This document shows positions 1 through 8,586 of a stretch of 23,423 nt of DNA, one piece after another. The notes beneath the pieces were generated by a model. That model was not told the DNA's origin. It ran no database searches and was given only the letters and a program-made list of their open reading frames with translations. Both the position numbers and the translations under genes were made by a program. The stretch is from Sandaracinaceae bacterium (GTDB lineage Bacteria; Myxococcota_A; Polyangia; Polyangiales; Sandaracinaceae). Positions within the stretch are counted from its first letter, which is position 1; every line of letters starts with the position of its first letter. The stretch spans positions 1 through 23,423 of the forward strand of contig JANWYL010000014.1 in assembly GCA_025056955.1 (NCBI GenBank). The letters are read 5' to 3'.

Positions 1-2
1 CG

Positions 3-1907
3 GTGAACGTCTTTCCAAAGGTCTGCCCCCACTGCGGCGCCCAATACGACTCCGAAGCCCGTTTTTGCACAAAAGACGGCACAGCCCTCAAGCGCGCTGG
101 GGAAAACGACCCGTGGATAGGCAAGATTTTGCTCGATCAGTTTCGTATCGAAGAGCAGATTGGCGTTGGGGGGATGGGGATTGTTTACCGAGCACGTCAG
201 CTCAACCTTGACCGCGACCTTGCCATCAAAATTCTGCATCCAGACCTTGCGCAAAATGAAGAACTGTGGCGCAGGTTGCATCGCGAAGCCCGCATCGCAA
301 CGCAGCTCGATCACCCGCACTGCGTGCGCGTGCTCCTTTTTGGCAAACTCCCTGAGGGACCGCCCTACATCGTCATGGAGTATCTCTCTGGCCAATCTCT
401 GGCCGACCTTTTGGCCAAAGAAGGCCACCTCCCCCTCGAGCGGGCTGCTCACATCGTCCTTCAAGTCGCAGAAGCCCTCGGTGAGGCCCACGCCCGTGGA
501 ATCGTGCACCGCGACATCAAGCCAGAAAATGTCTTTCTCGTCTCAAAACCCAACGATCCCGACTTCGTCAAAGTCCTTGATTTTGGAATTGCCCGCCTCC
601 TCGATCGAGCAGGCGAAACCTTGGCCACCGCCTCGGGCAAAATACTTGGCACCGCTCGGTACATTTCCCCTGAAGCCGCTCGCGGAGAGCCTGTCGACCC
701 GAGAAGCGATGTGTATTCCCTCGCCGTGATGTTCTATGAGATGCTTTGCGGCCGCCCCCCTTTCGATTCGGATTCTGTTCTTGCCCTTCTCCGAAAACAT
801 GTCGAAGAAGAAGTGCCCCCCCTCCGCAGCCACGAAGCCACCCGTTCCCTCCCCGCTGCGGTCGAGGAATTCATCCTCCAATGCCTCGCAAAGGATCCTT
901 CGAAGCGCCCTGCAGATGGCCACGCCTTTGGGCGGATTCTCCGCGAAACCCTGCGCAAAGCAAAAGCGCAACCTCTTTATCCCGAAAATTCAAAGCCATT
1001 CCACAAAAAAGCTCCCTTTGGCAACACACGCCGCTTGATGCATGCACTGGCCTTTTTGGGGCTTGGTGCATCCGTGGTGTTCGTGATTCGGCTCTTTTCT
1101 GCACACTCACCCCCTCCATCCTCCCCAAACCTCGAGACCCTCGTGCATAAAGCCCAAGAAGCCCTCAAACGCGGGCAAATCGATGGCCCAGAAACCCCCA
1201 ACCTCGTTTCCATCACGGATTATCTCCTCCACACCGAGCAACGCGAAGCGGCCCTTCGCTTGCGCCAAGAAGGCGCGCAGATCTTGCTACAGCGTGCCAG
1301 GCAAGCGCTTCAAAAGGGTCAAAACCAAAAGGCAAAATCGCTTGCAGAAGGGGCTTTGCGTTTGGATCCAGCAAACCACCAAATCGTCGCATTTTTGAAT
1401 GCGATCAAACAAACCGGCGGCCCATTTCTAGAGCTTCCCCCCAAAGTCACTGCCCGCGAACCGGCCACAATCACGGTCCGCTGGCCTGAAGCAGCGCGCG
1501 CTAGCCCTCCTCCCATCACCCTTCTCATCCTCCGAGAAGATGGTCGCGTGGTCCGCCGCATCAAGGCAGCACCTTCTGACGATCCAGGCCATTGGGTGGC
1601 CCGCTATGCCTTCCCCAACCCTGGGAAATACACCATCGAGTTACGCGATGACAGCGAACGCACACTCGCCAAGATCGAGCTCACCGTTGCCAAAAACCCT
1701 CAACTGAGTGAATCTGAAAACGCTCCCCCCACCCTCACCCAAGGATCACTTTCCGTTTCACCTCAATCCCCAACTCCACCACCCCAACCTTCTGCTTCGT
1801 CGTCCGCCACCCTTTCGCCTTCCCCATCACCTATCTCCCCTCTGCTTCCCCCTGCCTGGCACTCAGACCCAGATCCTTCAACTTCCCAAGCTTCTCCTCC
1901 CCCTTGA
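3..1907 (+). CDS. Zinc-ribbon, membrane-anchored Ser/Thr protein kinase
   Basis: This 634-residue protein is a Hanks-type Ser/Thr kinase. A short N-terminal zinc-ribbon-like knuckle (C8, C11, C22) has Asp25 where a fourth Cys is usual. The kinase domain spans about residues 47-315: glycine loop IGVGGMGIV at 53-61, ATP-binding Lys76, HRD at 169-171, DFG at 193-195 and SPE at 222-224. All catalytic residues are present, so it should be active. One membrane helix lies at about 346-364. Outside the membrane are TPR-like helices (about 375-470), a beta-rich Ig-like segment (about 475-565) and a Pro/Ser-rich tail. The GTG start at base 3 places the knuckle close to the N-terminus, as in similar myxobacterial kinases, but the true start could lie before the window. 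The htpG start follows 34 bases after the stop. The kinase call is secure; the ligand and substrates are unknown. Confidence 0.93.
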   Translation: MNVFPKVCPHCGAQYDSEARFCTKDGTALKRAGENDPWIGKILLDQFRIEEQIGVGGMGIVYRARQLNLDRDLAIKILHPDLAQNEELWRRLHREARIATQLDHPHCVRVLLFGKLPEGPPYIVMEYLSGQSLADLLAKEGHLPLERAAHIVLQVAEALGEAHARGIVHRDIKPENVFLVSKPNDPDFVKVLDFGIARLLDRAGETLATASGKILGTARYISPEAARGEPVDPRSDVYSLAVMFYEMLCGRPPFDSDSVLALLRKHVEEEVPPLRSHEATRSLPAAVEEFILQCLAKDPSKRPADGHAFGRILRETLRKAKAQPLYPENSKPFHKKAPFGNTRRLMHALAFLGLGASVVFVIRLFSAHSPPPSSPNLETLVHKAQEALKRGQIDGPETPNLVSITDYLLHTEQREAALRLRQEGAQILLQRARQALQKGQNQKAKSLAEGALRLDPANHQIVAFLNAIKQTGGPFLELPPKVTAREPATITVRWPEAARASPPPITLLILREDGRVVRRIKAAPSDDPGHWVARYAFPNPGKYTIELRDDSERTLAKIELTVAKNPQLSESENAPPTLTQGSLSVSPQSPTPPPQPSASSSATLSPSPSPISPLLPPAWHSDPDPSTSQASPPP

Positions 1908-1941
1908 CGAAAAGCGAAAGCTGCGCATCGGTGCCCTTGCC

Positions 1942-3876
1942 ATGCCAGAAAACGCAAACACTGCTTCTCAAGAGACCAATGCCCAAGAATACCGCTTCGA
2001 AGCAGAAGTTGACTCACTGCTCCGTCTCGTCATTGATTCGCTTTACTCCAACAAAGACGTTTTCCTAAGAGAACTCATCAGCAACGCTTCAGACGCGCTC
2101 GATAGGCTTCGCTTCCAGGCAATCACTCAACCCGAACTCATCCCTGAAGGAACCACGCTTGCCATCCGCATTGAACCTGATCTTGACCGCCGCACGCTCA
2201 CGATTGCAGACAACGGCATCGGCATGAGCCGCGAAGAGCTCCAGAGCCATCTTGGCACCATTGCAAAAAGCGGAACGCGGGAATTTCTCGCCCGCCTTGA
2301 AGCCGCTCAAAAAAGCGGCCTCCACCAAATCGGGCATTTCGGCGTTGGCTTCTACAGTGCCTTTTTGGTGGCGGACTTTGTCGAAGTCATCAGCCGCGCC
2401 GCAGGCTCGCGCGAAGCTTGGAAGTGGTCTTCAAGCGGCCGTGGCACCTTCCGCATCGAAGCCGCAAGCCGAGCTGAACAAGGCACAAGCGTGATTCTCC
2501 ACCTCAAGCCCGATCACCTCGAATACCTCTACGACACCCAAATCGAACGCTTGGTGCGTGAATGGAGTGACTACCTTCCTTGGCCGATTGAGCTGCGCCT
2601 CCCCCGTGAGAAAAGCGATATCCCTCGATATCGCCGCATCAACAGCGGGCAAGCCCTTTGGCAGCGTTCTCCTCGAGAAGTCACCCGCGAGCAGTACGAA
2701 GAATTTTACAAGCACCTGACCCGGGACTGGGACCCGCCCCTTGCTTATAAACACTTTAAAATCGAAGGCACAACCGAATTTGCAGGAATTGTCTTCATTC
2801 CCCGCCGTGCTCCTTTTGATCTTTTCTCGCCCGACGCAAAACATGGCCTGCGCCTGCACGTCAAACGCGTTTTCGTGATGGATGAAGCCGATGAGCTTCT
2901 TCCTCGCTGGCTTCGCTTCGTTCGCGGCGTGGTCGACTCCGAAGACCTTCCCCTGAATGTGAGCCGCGAGCTGCTCCAGGATTCACGCATCACCCGCACC
3001 ATCCGACAGCAAGTCACCAAACAAGTGCTTGACCTTTTGGGAGAAATCGCCCGCGAACGTCCAGAGGACTATCGGCTCTTTTGGCGCACCTTCGGCGCAG
3101 TCCTCAAGGAAGGCTTGCATTACGATCCTGACCAAATCCCCCGCTTGATCCCACTGCTCCGATACGAAACCACCCACGGAGATGGCCTTTATGGCCTTCT
3201 CGAAGTGAAGGCCAGGATGAAAGAAGGGCAGAAGCACATCTACTACGCTGTGGGTGAATCGACAGCGCACTTGCGCAAAACCCCACAAATCGAGGGCCTT
3301 GTGGCCCGGGGCTTTGAGGTGGTCCTCATGGGGGACCCAGTGGACGGCTGGGCCGTTCGCTCCCTCAAAGAAGTGGAAGGTGTGCCCCTTGCCGACGCCA
3401 TGCGCGCCGATCTCGACCTCGGTGAGAGCGCCAGCAAGCCTCAGGCAGACGAAAGTCAAAGCCGTTCGCTGCGCGAACGCATCCGCAAACGCTTGCAAGA
3501 CGAAGTGCAAGAGGTGCGCATCTCAACCCGGCTGGCCCATTCCCCTGCCTGCCTGGTTCGCCCAACCGAAGCCCTCCCCCATCACATCGAAAGGATTCTC
3601 CGGGCCACCCAACCCGATTTCCCCAAAGCCAAACCCATCCTCGAAATCAATCCAGATCACCCCATCATCACAGGTCTTTCTCGCCTGATCGACATGAATG
3701 CCAACGAAGAAGCGATCAACCTTCTCATCGACTCGCTCTATGCTCAGGCCCTTTGGGCTGAGGGCACAATGCCCGACGAGCCAGCCAAGTACGCCAAAGC
3801 CCTCGCCTGGCTTCTCGAGCAACACATTGCCCGAGCAAGTGCCGAGGAACCCCAAAAAGCATCACCCGACCCCTAA
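1942..3876 (+). CDS. htpG: HtpG, bacterial Hsp90 molecular chaperone
   Basis: This is the cytosolic ATP-dependent chaperone of the Hsp90 family, a dimer that remodels client proteins together with DnaK. With the ATG at 1942 it has 644 residues, near the family's usual length of about 620-630. The N-terminal GHKL ATPase shows ELISNASDALDRLR (catalytic Glu44, Mg-coordinating Asn48), DNGIGM at 90-95, GTIAKSGT just after, and GHFGVGFYSAF at 131-141. The middle domain has the family signature around DLPLNVSRELLQ. The C-terminus lacks the eukaryotic EEVD tail, as expected for bacteria. The frame stays open upstream into the kinase gene, but that part is low-complexity Pro/Leu and unlike HtpG. No strong ribosome site precedes the ATG, so translation may be coupled to the kinase gene 34 bases upstream. 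Confidence 0.97.
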   Translation: MPENANTASQETNAQEYRFEAEVDSLLRLVIDSLYSNKDVFLRELISNASDALDRLRFQAITQPELIPEGTTLAIRIEPDLDRRTLTIADNGIGMSREELQSHLGTIAKSGTREFLARLEAAQKSGLHQIGHFGVGFYSAFLVADFVEVISRAAGSREAWKWSSSGRGTFRIEAASRAEQGTSVILHLKPDHLEYLYDTQIERLVREWSDYLPWPIELRLPREKSDIPRYRRINSGQALWQRSPREVTREQYEEFYKHLTRDWDPPLAYKHFKIEGTTEFAGIVFIPRRAPFDLFSPDAKHGLRLHVKRVFVMDEADELLPRWLRFVRGVVDSEDLPLNVSRELLQDSRITRTIRQQVTKQVLDLLGEIARERPEDYRLFWRTFGAVLKEGLHYDPDQIPRLIPLLRYETTHGDGLYGLLEVKARMKEGQKHIYYAVGESTAHLRKTPQIEGLVARGFEVVLMGDPVDGWAVRSLKEVEGVPLADAMRADLDLGESASKPQADESQSRSLRERIRKRLQDEVQEVRISTRLAHSPACLVRPTEALPHHIERILRATQPDFPKAKPILEINPDHPIITGLSRLIDMNANEEAINLLIDSLYAQALWAEGTMPDEPAKYAKALAWLLEQHIARASAEEPQKASPDP

Positions 3877-3928
3877 TCACCTCAGCACAACCATCCCAAC
3901 CTTTTGACCATTCCCTTTTGAGCATGCA

Positions 3929-3945
3929 AACACCAAGTAGGTGTT
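3929..3945. terminator. Small hairpin between convergent genes
   Basis: AACACC (3929-3934) and GGTGTT (3940-3945) form a perfect six-base-pair stem with a five-base loop. It lies between the convergent ends of htpG and the lipoprotein gene, where a bidirectional terminator would be expected. Neither strand has a convincing U-run after the stem, so it is a weak candidate. The rest of 3877-4051 is G-poor and shows nothing else. Confidence 0.25.
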
Positions 3946-4051
3946 ATTCCCAAGCTACTCCCCACCACCGCACTCAACAACCACTTACACCCTTCATCAC
4001 ATCTCTCCTCCACCACACCATCATCCTTCACCAAGTTGCATCCTTTGGTTG

Positions 4052-4894
4052 CTAGTTAGGGTCGCTGCGCCACACGATAAAGCCCACTTCAGGGCCTAGT
4101 TCTGGAAGAGGTACCACGCCATAGGCAAACCATCGCCCGTAGTGCAAAAGCTGCCCTGTGAACCCACCTGGGCTCCGCATGAGCCCTCGTTTTCGCTCTT
4201 CTGGCTTTGGTACAACCGCATCAAGCTCAGGTGGGGTATCGCGGTGATGCAGGGTATCCCCACGGTATAGGTAAACCCAAACGATCGTTCCCCCCTCTTT
4301 GGCCACCTCTGCTTGGAGCTGCCGGGTCAAGCGCTGCGCAATGCGCCAAAGTGGTGCCCCTGCCAGAACCAACCCCAGAAACTGCCCACCTTCCCCAAAC
4401 ACTGGAACTGCGAAAACATAAACCACAGCTGGGGGTTCCTCTGGCTTAAGCGATGGCCACTCAACCACCTCGCGGGTGCGGCGCTTTTTCTCCAAGGCCT
4501 CCTTGACGTGTGGGAACATCGAGGCTGCGTTTTGCCCTGCCATGGGATCCGGCTCAAGGTCGCGAGCAATGACCACACCCTTTTCGTCGGTCACCGCAAA
4601 AAAGGTGAGCGGTGAGAGCATGAGCTCCGGAATCCCTTTCGGCGGTCGGGTGAACACCTGCAGGCCTTTCCTCATTTCGGAAGCCCGCTGTGACGCGTCT
4701 TCAACCGCAAAACGTGGAGCAAGCCGCTCTGCCAGCTGGACAAGGCCTTTTTCGATCCTCACGATGTCTTCGTGCACAATCGCCACAATTCGTGGAACAT
4801 GAGAGCGATTGATCACACTTTGGGCATGCCTTGCGTCGTCACAACCACTCCATGACCACAGCCCCACAATCAACCACACCAAAAACCTGACCAT
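4052..4894 (-). CDS. Lipoprotein with Cache-like sensor domain
   Basis: With the ATG at 4894 the protein has 280 residues. It starts with a short basic end, a hydrophobic stretch and a lipobox-like WSGC, so it is predicted to be lipidated and face the periplasm. The frame is open for 29 more codons upstream, but this start places a GGAGGG ribosome site about 13 bases away and gives a clean lipoprotein signal. The centre (FFAVTDEKGVVIARD, then VYVFAVPVF and GQFLGLVLAG) has the beta-strand pattern of Cache/PAS-like extracytoplasmic sensor domains. There is no kinase, GGDEF or methyl-accepting region, so it would be a stand-alone sensor. It is divergent from the kinase gene at 5017. Cache-like is a fold impression, and no ligand can be inferred. 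Confidence 0.7.
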   Translation of the reverse strand: MVRFLVWLIVGLWSWSGCDDARHAQSVINRSHVPRIVAIVHEDIVRIEKGLVQLAERLAPRFAVEDASQRASEMRKGLQVFTRPPKGIPELMLSPLTFFAVTDEKGVVIARDLEPDPMAGQNAASMFPHVKEALEKKRRTREVVEWPSLKPEEPPAVVYVFAVPVFGEGGQFLGLVLAGAPLWRIAQRLTRQLQAEVAKEGGTIVWVYLYRGDTLHHRDTPPELDAVVPKPEERKRGLMRSPGGFTGQLLHYGRWFAYGVVPLPELGPEVGFIVWRSDPN

Positions 4895-5016
4895 TTGTAC
4901 CCGACGGCCCTCCATCAAACACCAGGCGATGAAAACTTCAGCTCTTTGGTATATCCTTCTACTCACGCAATTCACGAGCAAGCTTAATCCAATTCAACAT
5001 TCTCCGGCCACTCCAC

Positions 5017-6858
5017 ATGAGTGTACGGTCTTGGCCTATGAGTGAAGGAGTGTCCCAGTCCTCTCTGCCCTTGGATTTTTCCGGTTGCATCCTCAGCGGT
5101 CGCTACCTCATCGAATCGCTGATCGGGCGGGGCGGAATGGGCTCCGTTTGGAAGGGCCACCACGTGGTCACTGGGCGAAAAGTGGCGGTAAAAATCCTTG
5201 ATCCCAAATTTCTCGGAAATGAGCATATCGTCCGCCGTTTTGGTCGCGAGGCCCGTGCGGCCAGTGCGATTTCGCATGAAAGCATTGTCGATGTCCTCGA
5301 TCTCGATCGCACCGAAGAAGGCCTGCCCTTTCTGGTCATGGAGTACCTTGAGGGGGAATCCCTCGCCGATCGCCTCGACAGAGTCGGTGTGCTGAGCGAA
5401 GACGAAATGCTCACAATTGCCGACCAACTGCTCGACGCCCTTCATGCTGCCCACACCGCTGGAGTCATCCACCGAGACCTTAAGCCTGCCAACATCTTCC
5501 TCGCCTCCTCACCGCGCGGTGAACGCGTGAAAATCCTCGACTTTGGCATTTCGTGGAAGCAAAACGACCTCGACACCAAGCTCACAATCACTGGCTCAAT
5601 CCTCGGCACCCCCCATTACATGTCACCAGAACAGGCGCGAGGAGAAACAGCCCTGGACCATCGGATCGACATCTATGCTGCAGGGGTGGTGCTGTACGAA
5701 TGCCTGGTTGGCAGTGTTCCCTTTGACGCCCCCAACTACAACCAGCTGCTGAGGGTGATCCTTGACACCGAGCCCACTCCCCCAAGCCAGCGAGGCGTCA
5801 AAGTCTCCCCAGGTGTTGAGCAGGTCATCTTGCAAGCGCTGGCAAAAAACCCAAACGAGCGCCCCCAAAGCGCTGAAGAAATGCGCAAGCGCCTTTTGGC
5901 ATCACGGCATAAAAGGCACGGAAGTGGCGCTTTTGCTGATAAGTCGGCCGTGGGATTTGGGATCCTTTCAGAACCCCTTTCTGCCCCCTTTTTCCCTCCT
6001 CCCCAACCCAACCAAAGGAGTGATGATTCGGTTGTGGCACGGTGGCTTGCCGCTGATTTGAGCTTTGCTCCACCAGAACCCCTCTCATCCAAAACGCCCT
6101 CGTCTCCGCGGATGCATGCTGTGGCAGAAGCAGACCTCTCTCTCACTCAAGGTGAGCCTTTGTCTCCCCCTCCCTCTGACCCGGGCTTGAGCCTACCCGA
6201 ATCCGAGGCGGTGCCACCACCTCCCCTCGAATTGGAGCTCACGCCCAACCGCGAGCGCAAGCGTTCGAGCTTCAGTCGTTTGCCTGCGATTTCTGAAGAA
6301 CAACCAAGCAAATTGGATGATATCCTACCCCCACCCCCTCCATCACCTCTTGAAATCCCTCACCAACCCGACCGGCCTACATCAGTCCAGCAACCTTCAA
6401 CTCCGCTAACCAACGCAAACCAAACAGGGCAAAATCCCAAGCAACTTAGCCAAAACAGGAGCTGGAGCAGCCTCTTGCTGTGGGGTGTCCTGGGTGTGGT
6501 CGTCTTTGGATTCCTCCTACTTCTTCCTCGCAACCGATCGACCACCCCTACTACCCCATCAACCATCCCTCCTTCCGTTCATGAGGACTTTTCCCCTGAG
6601 CAAAACACCGCTTCACCAAAAACCAACCGACCCACTTCACCAATCGAGATTGTCACTGTCACCGTTGAAGTCGTGCCACATCCTGCGCAATTGAAAATGA
6701 CTTTAGACGGTGTCCCCGGCGCAACTTCACCCCTCCGCGTGCGTCGAGGCACCCAACACGTGCTTGAACTCTCCGCCCCTGGATTTCAAAACGCACGAGT
6801 GGAGTTCACAGCAGAACAGAATCAGCGGCTGCGGGTGCGCCTTGAGCCGCTTCCGTAG
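5017..6858 (+). CDS. Membrane-anchored Ser/Thr protein kinase with C-terminal PEGA-like domain
   Basis: This 613-residue Hanks-type kinase has the glycine loop IGRGGMGSV at 37-45, Lys59, HRD at 152-154, DFG at 175-177 and SPE at 203-205. The domain ends near residue 275. A long Pro/Ser-rich linker follows (about 300-480), then one membrane helix (about 484-504). The last 65 or so residues have the pattern of a PEGA domain: a beta-strand, a DGVPGATSPLRVRRG turn, then LELSAPGF and closing strands. This kinase-linker-helix-PEGA layout is common in Myxococcota. A second in-frame ATG lies at 5038; neither start has a clear ribosome site, so the N-terminus is uncertain by seven residues. The gene is divergent from the Cache-like lipoprotein, a possible sensory partner. 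Confidence 0.94.
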   Translation: MSVRSWPMSEGVSQSSLPLDFSGCILSGRYLIESLIGRGGMGSVWKGHHVVTGRKVAVKILDPKFLGNEHIVRRFGREARAASAISHESIVDVLDLDRTEEGLPFLVMEYLEGESLADRLDRVGVLSEDEMLTIADQLLDALHAAHTAGVIHRDLKPANIFLASSPRGERVKILDFGISWKQNDLDTKLTITGSILGTPHYMSPEQARGETALDHRIDIYAAGVVLYECLVGSVPFDAPNYNQLLRVILDTEPTPPSQRGVKVSPGVEQVILQALAKNPNERPQSAEEMRKRLLASRHKRHGSGAFADKSAVGFGILSEPLSAPFFPPPQPNQRSDDSVVARWLAADLSFAPPEPLSSKTPSSPRMHAVAEADLSLTQGEPLSPPPSDPGLSLPESEAVPPPPLELELTPNRERKRSSFSRLPAISEEQPSKLDDILPPPPPSPLEIPHQPDRPTSVQQPSTPLTNANQTGQNPKQLSQNRSWSSLLLWGVLGVVVFGFLLLLPRNRSTTPTTPSTIPPSVHEDFSPEQNTASPKTNRPTSPIEIVTVTVEVVPHPAQLKMTLDGVPGATSPLRVRRGTQHVLELSAPGFQNARVEFTAEQNQRLRVRLEPLP

Positions 6859-6897
6859 ACCACACCCACAAGCACCGTTTTTTGAGTTTTTGAGTGC

Positions 6898-7185
6898 TCA
6901 GCCACCCTCCTCTGTCCCTTTTGGCGGAACATAACCTTCGGGCGGCGCTCCCCCCTCACCAAAAAAGAACTCCTCCGCACGCTTCAACAAAAACTCAGTT
7001 CCAGCTTTTGAAGAAACATCGATGCGATACTCATTGATCAGCATCGTCGAGTAAGCGATCCATTGCCTCCACGCTTCTTTGGAAATCGATTCATAGATGC
7101 GTTTTCCAAGCTCATTTGGGAATGGGGGGCGATCAAGCCCCTCTGCTTCTCGCTTGAGTTTTTGACAAAACACCATCCGAGCCAT
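6898..7185 (-). CDS. yggX: YggX-family Fe(2+)-trafficking / oxidative damage protection protein
   Basis: This 95-residue protein matches the YggX family over its whole length: it begins MARMVFC with the conserved Cys7, then KLKREAEGLD, ELGKRIYESISKEAWRQW and TMLINEYR. YggX proteins are small cytosolic proteins linked to iron handling and protection of iron-sulfur clusters from oxidative damage. The frame stays open for 38 codons upstream, but the family starts at this Met, and an AGAGG ribosome site precedes it by about 11 bases. The tail after FFFGEG is Gly/Pro-rich, like the GYTPE end of family members. It lies 62 bases downstream of the DUF418-type gene on the same strand and is probably co-transcribed with it. 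It is convergent with the kinase gene. Confidence 0.93.
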   Translation of the reverse strand: MARMVFCQKLKREAEGLDRPPFPNELGKRIYESISKEAWRQWIAYSTMLINEYRIDVSSKAGTEFLLKRAEEFFFGEGGAPPEGYVPPKGTEEGG

Positions 7186-7247
7186 GTTGCACCAACCTCT
7201 ATGCCTAAAATGAATTCCCCACGTTCTGGGCGCAAGCACATTCCTCC

Positions 7248-8396
7248 TCAACGCCAAATCGGAAGGAGCCGCATCTCTGCGAAAGAGCGCCACATCCATT
7301 CAAAAGGCCCCATCAAAAAGAATTTCAGCCATGCCCGCAAAAGAATGACCAATAGCAAAAAGGTTCCCGCTGCAAGAAGCAAACACTCAAAAACACCCAA
7401 TCGGTCAAGCCAGCCGAGTCCGCTTCCATAAAAAACAGAAATGAAAACAACCGTCTCAAGCAGATAAATCGTCAGCGATACACTTCCGGCTTTCTCAAAA
7501 AATGAAATCAGCGAAGAGTTTTGCCATCTGTTTGCCAAAAGCAACCACGACGATGCATATGCAATGGCCAGGACATCGGCTTGTAAAACATATATCGGAA
7601 TGAAAACACGTACTGCCACAGAAATAGCTGCCCCGAGCATCCAAGCCATGGCAGCCAACTTGGCCATGAATTCTTTGTTTAATTTCTCAAAATCAAATCG
7701 ATTGGAAATACCAAAACCAAGAATCACCATTGATACCAAATTTGCAAGATAGCTCCACTCTGATGTACCAAATGATTTCAACCAATCTTCAAAACGCAGG
7801 AAGCTGATCGATATGAAGTCGCCAGAACGATAAGCCTTACCTCTTTCCTCGAGTTGTGCGATATGCTGACTCAAATCCATTTGCTGAATTGGCCACTCAT
7901 CCCACTTATATGCAATCAAAACTGACGCAAAAATTCCAATCAATCCAACCAGCGCTCCCCATCGAATCATCAATCGCCTTAGAAAAACCAAGATCAAACC
8001 AATGCAGCCATAATCGAATAAAACATCCCCACTCCATCCAAGCACAGAGTGAAGAAACCCCAAAACCATCAGCGCAATGAATCGCCTCACCGCTCGCTTT
8101 GGATTGGCTTCACAATTTTTGTAGGCACCAACTCCAAAAAGGAAAGCAAACTGTGGGTAAAACTTTCCTTCAAATGCAAACTCCACTATCCAGCCAAATA
8201 AACGATCTCCCTCGGTAAGAGAGGGATGATCGAGAAAGAGATCCAAATAAAGCGGCCTGCTTCTGCCTATCCAAAAGACATTTACGACGGCAATTCCAAA
8301 CAAACAAAAACCGCGTAACGAATCGATGGCGGGATTGCGCCTGCTCGGTCCTCCTGAGTGGATGGCATCGCGCATTGAAAATTGCAAACCCGTCAT
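7248..8396 (-). CDS. DUF418/YeiB-family multi-pass membrane protein
   Basis: The protein has up to 382 residues with about eight to ten hydrophobic helices. The N-terminus RRNPAIDSLRGFCLFGI, followed by an Asn-containing helix (VVNVF), is the opening signature of YeiB/DUF418 proteins and related membrane acyltransferases. The C-terminus FFLMGPFEWMWRSF matches the DUF418 ending (G-P-x-E-W-x-W-R). The family is poorly characterised; some relatives are thought to move acyl groups across the inner membrane. A second Met at residue 8 is an alternative start, and neither has a clear ribosome site. It precedes yggX in the same direction. A TTTGCA/TGCAAA palindrome lies about 60 bases upstream. Base composition is more AT-rich than in most neighbours. 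Confidence 0.85.
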   Translation of the reverse strand: MTGLQFSMRDAIHSGGPSRRNPAIDSLRGFCLFGIAVVNVFWIGRSRPLYLDLFLDHPSLTEGDRLFGWIVEFAFEGKFYPQFAFLFGVGAYKNCEANPKRAVRRFIALMVLGFLHSVLGWSGDVLFDYGCIGLILVFLRRLMIRWGALVGLIGIFASVLIAYKWDEWPIQQMDLSQHIAQLEERGKAYRSGDFISISFLRFEDWLKSFGTSEWSYLANLVSMVILGFGISNRFDFEKLNKEFMAKLAAMAWMLGAAISVAVRVFIPIYVLQADVLAIAYASSWLLLANRWQNSSLISFFEKAGSVSLTIYLLETVVFISVFYGSGLGWLDRLGVFECLLLAAGTFLLLVILLRAWLKFFLMGPFEWMWRSFAEMRLLPIWR

Positions 8397-8455
8397 AAAA
8401 AGATGAACGTCCTCTCAAAATGCATTCAACGATATGGATTGATGGGATTGCCAAT

Positions 8456-8470
8456 TTTGCACGTTGCAAA
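8456..8470. promoter_or_regulatory. Operator-like palindrome TTTGCA-CGT-TGCAAA
   Basis: Two perfect six-base arms (8456-8461 and 8465-8470) flank CGT. The site lies 60-75 bases upstream of the DUF418-type start, within the 190-base gap between two minus-strand genes. The layout resembles a repressor operator of a helix-turn-helix regulator. No regulator gene is adjacent, and chance occurrence is possible. The rest of the gap (8397-8586) shows no other clear element. Confidence 0.3.
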
Positions 8471-8586
8471 GCCTAAATCGATGCCCCTTGCCATCAGTAA
8501 GCGAGATTGCACTTCAAACCAAAAAGAAAGCTCAAACCTTCTTGTCTCATTTTAAAAATAAAAAACCACCTCAGCTGCACGATGGC

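Noticed and set aside
543..971. Minus-strand frame of 142 codons inside the first kinase gene
   Set aside because: It is antisense to the HRD-to-C-lobe region of the kinase domain, and the product is unlike any family I know.
1708..1941. Upstream extension of htpG from an earlier ATG
   Set aside because: It overlaps the kinase coding frame and encodes Pro/Leu-rich low-complexity sequence absent from HtpG.
2983..3510. Minus-strand frame of 175 codons inside htpG
   Set aside because: It is a shadow of a strongly conserved gene.
6871..6898. AGCAC/GTGCT hairpin between the second kinase and yggX
   Set aside because: The stem has only five pairs with an 18-base loop, and the T-runs lie in the loop rather than after it, so it is not a convincing terminator.
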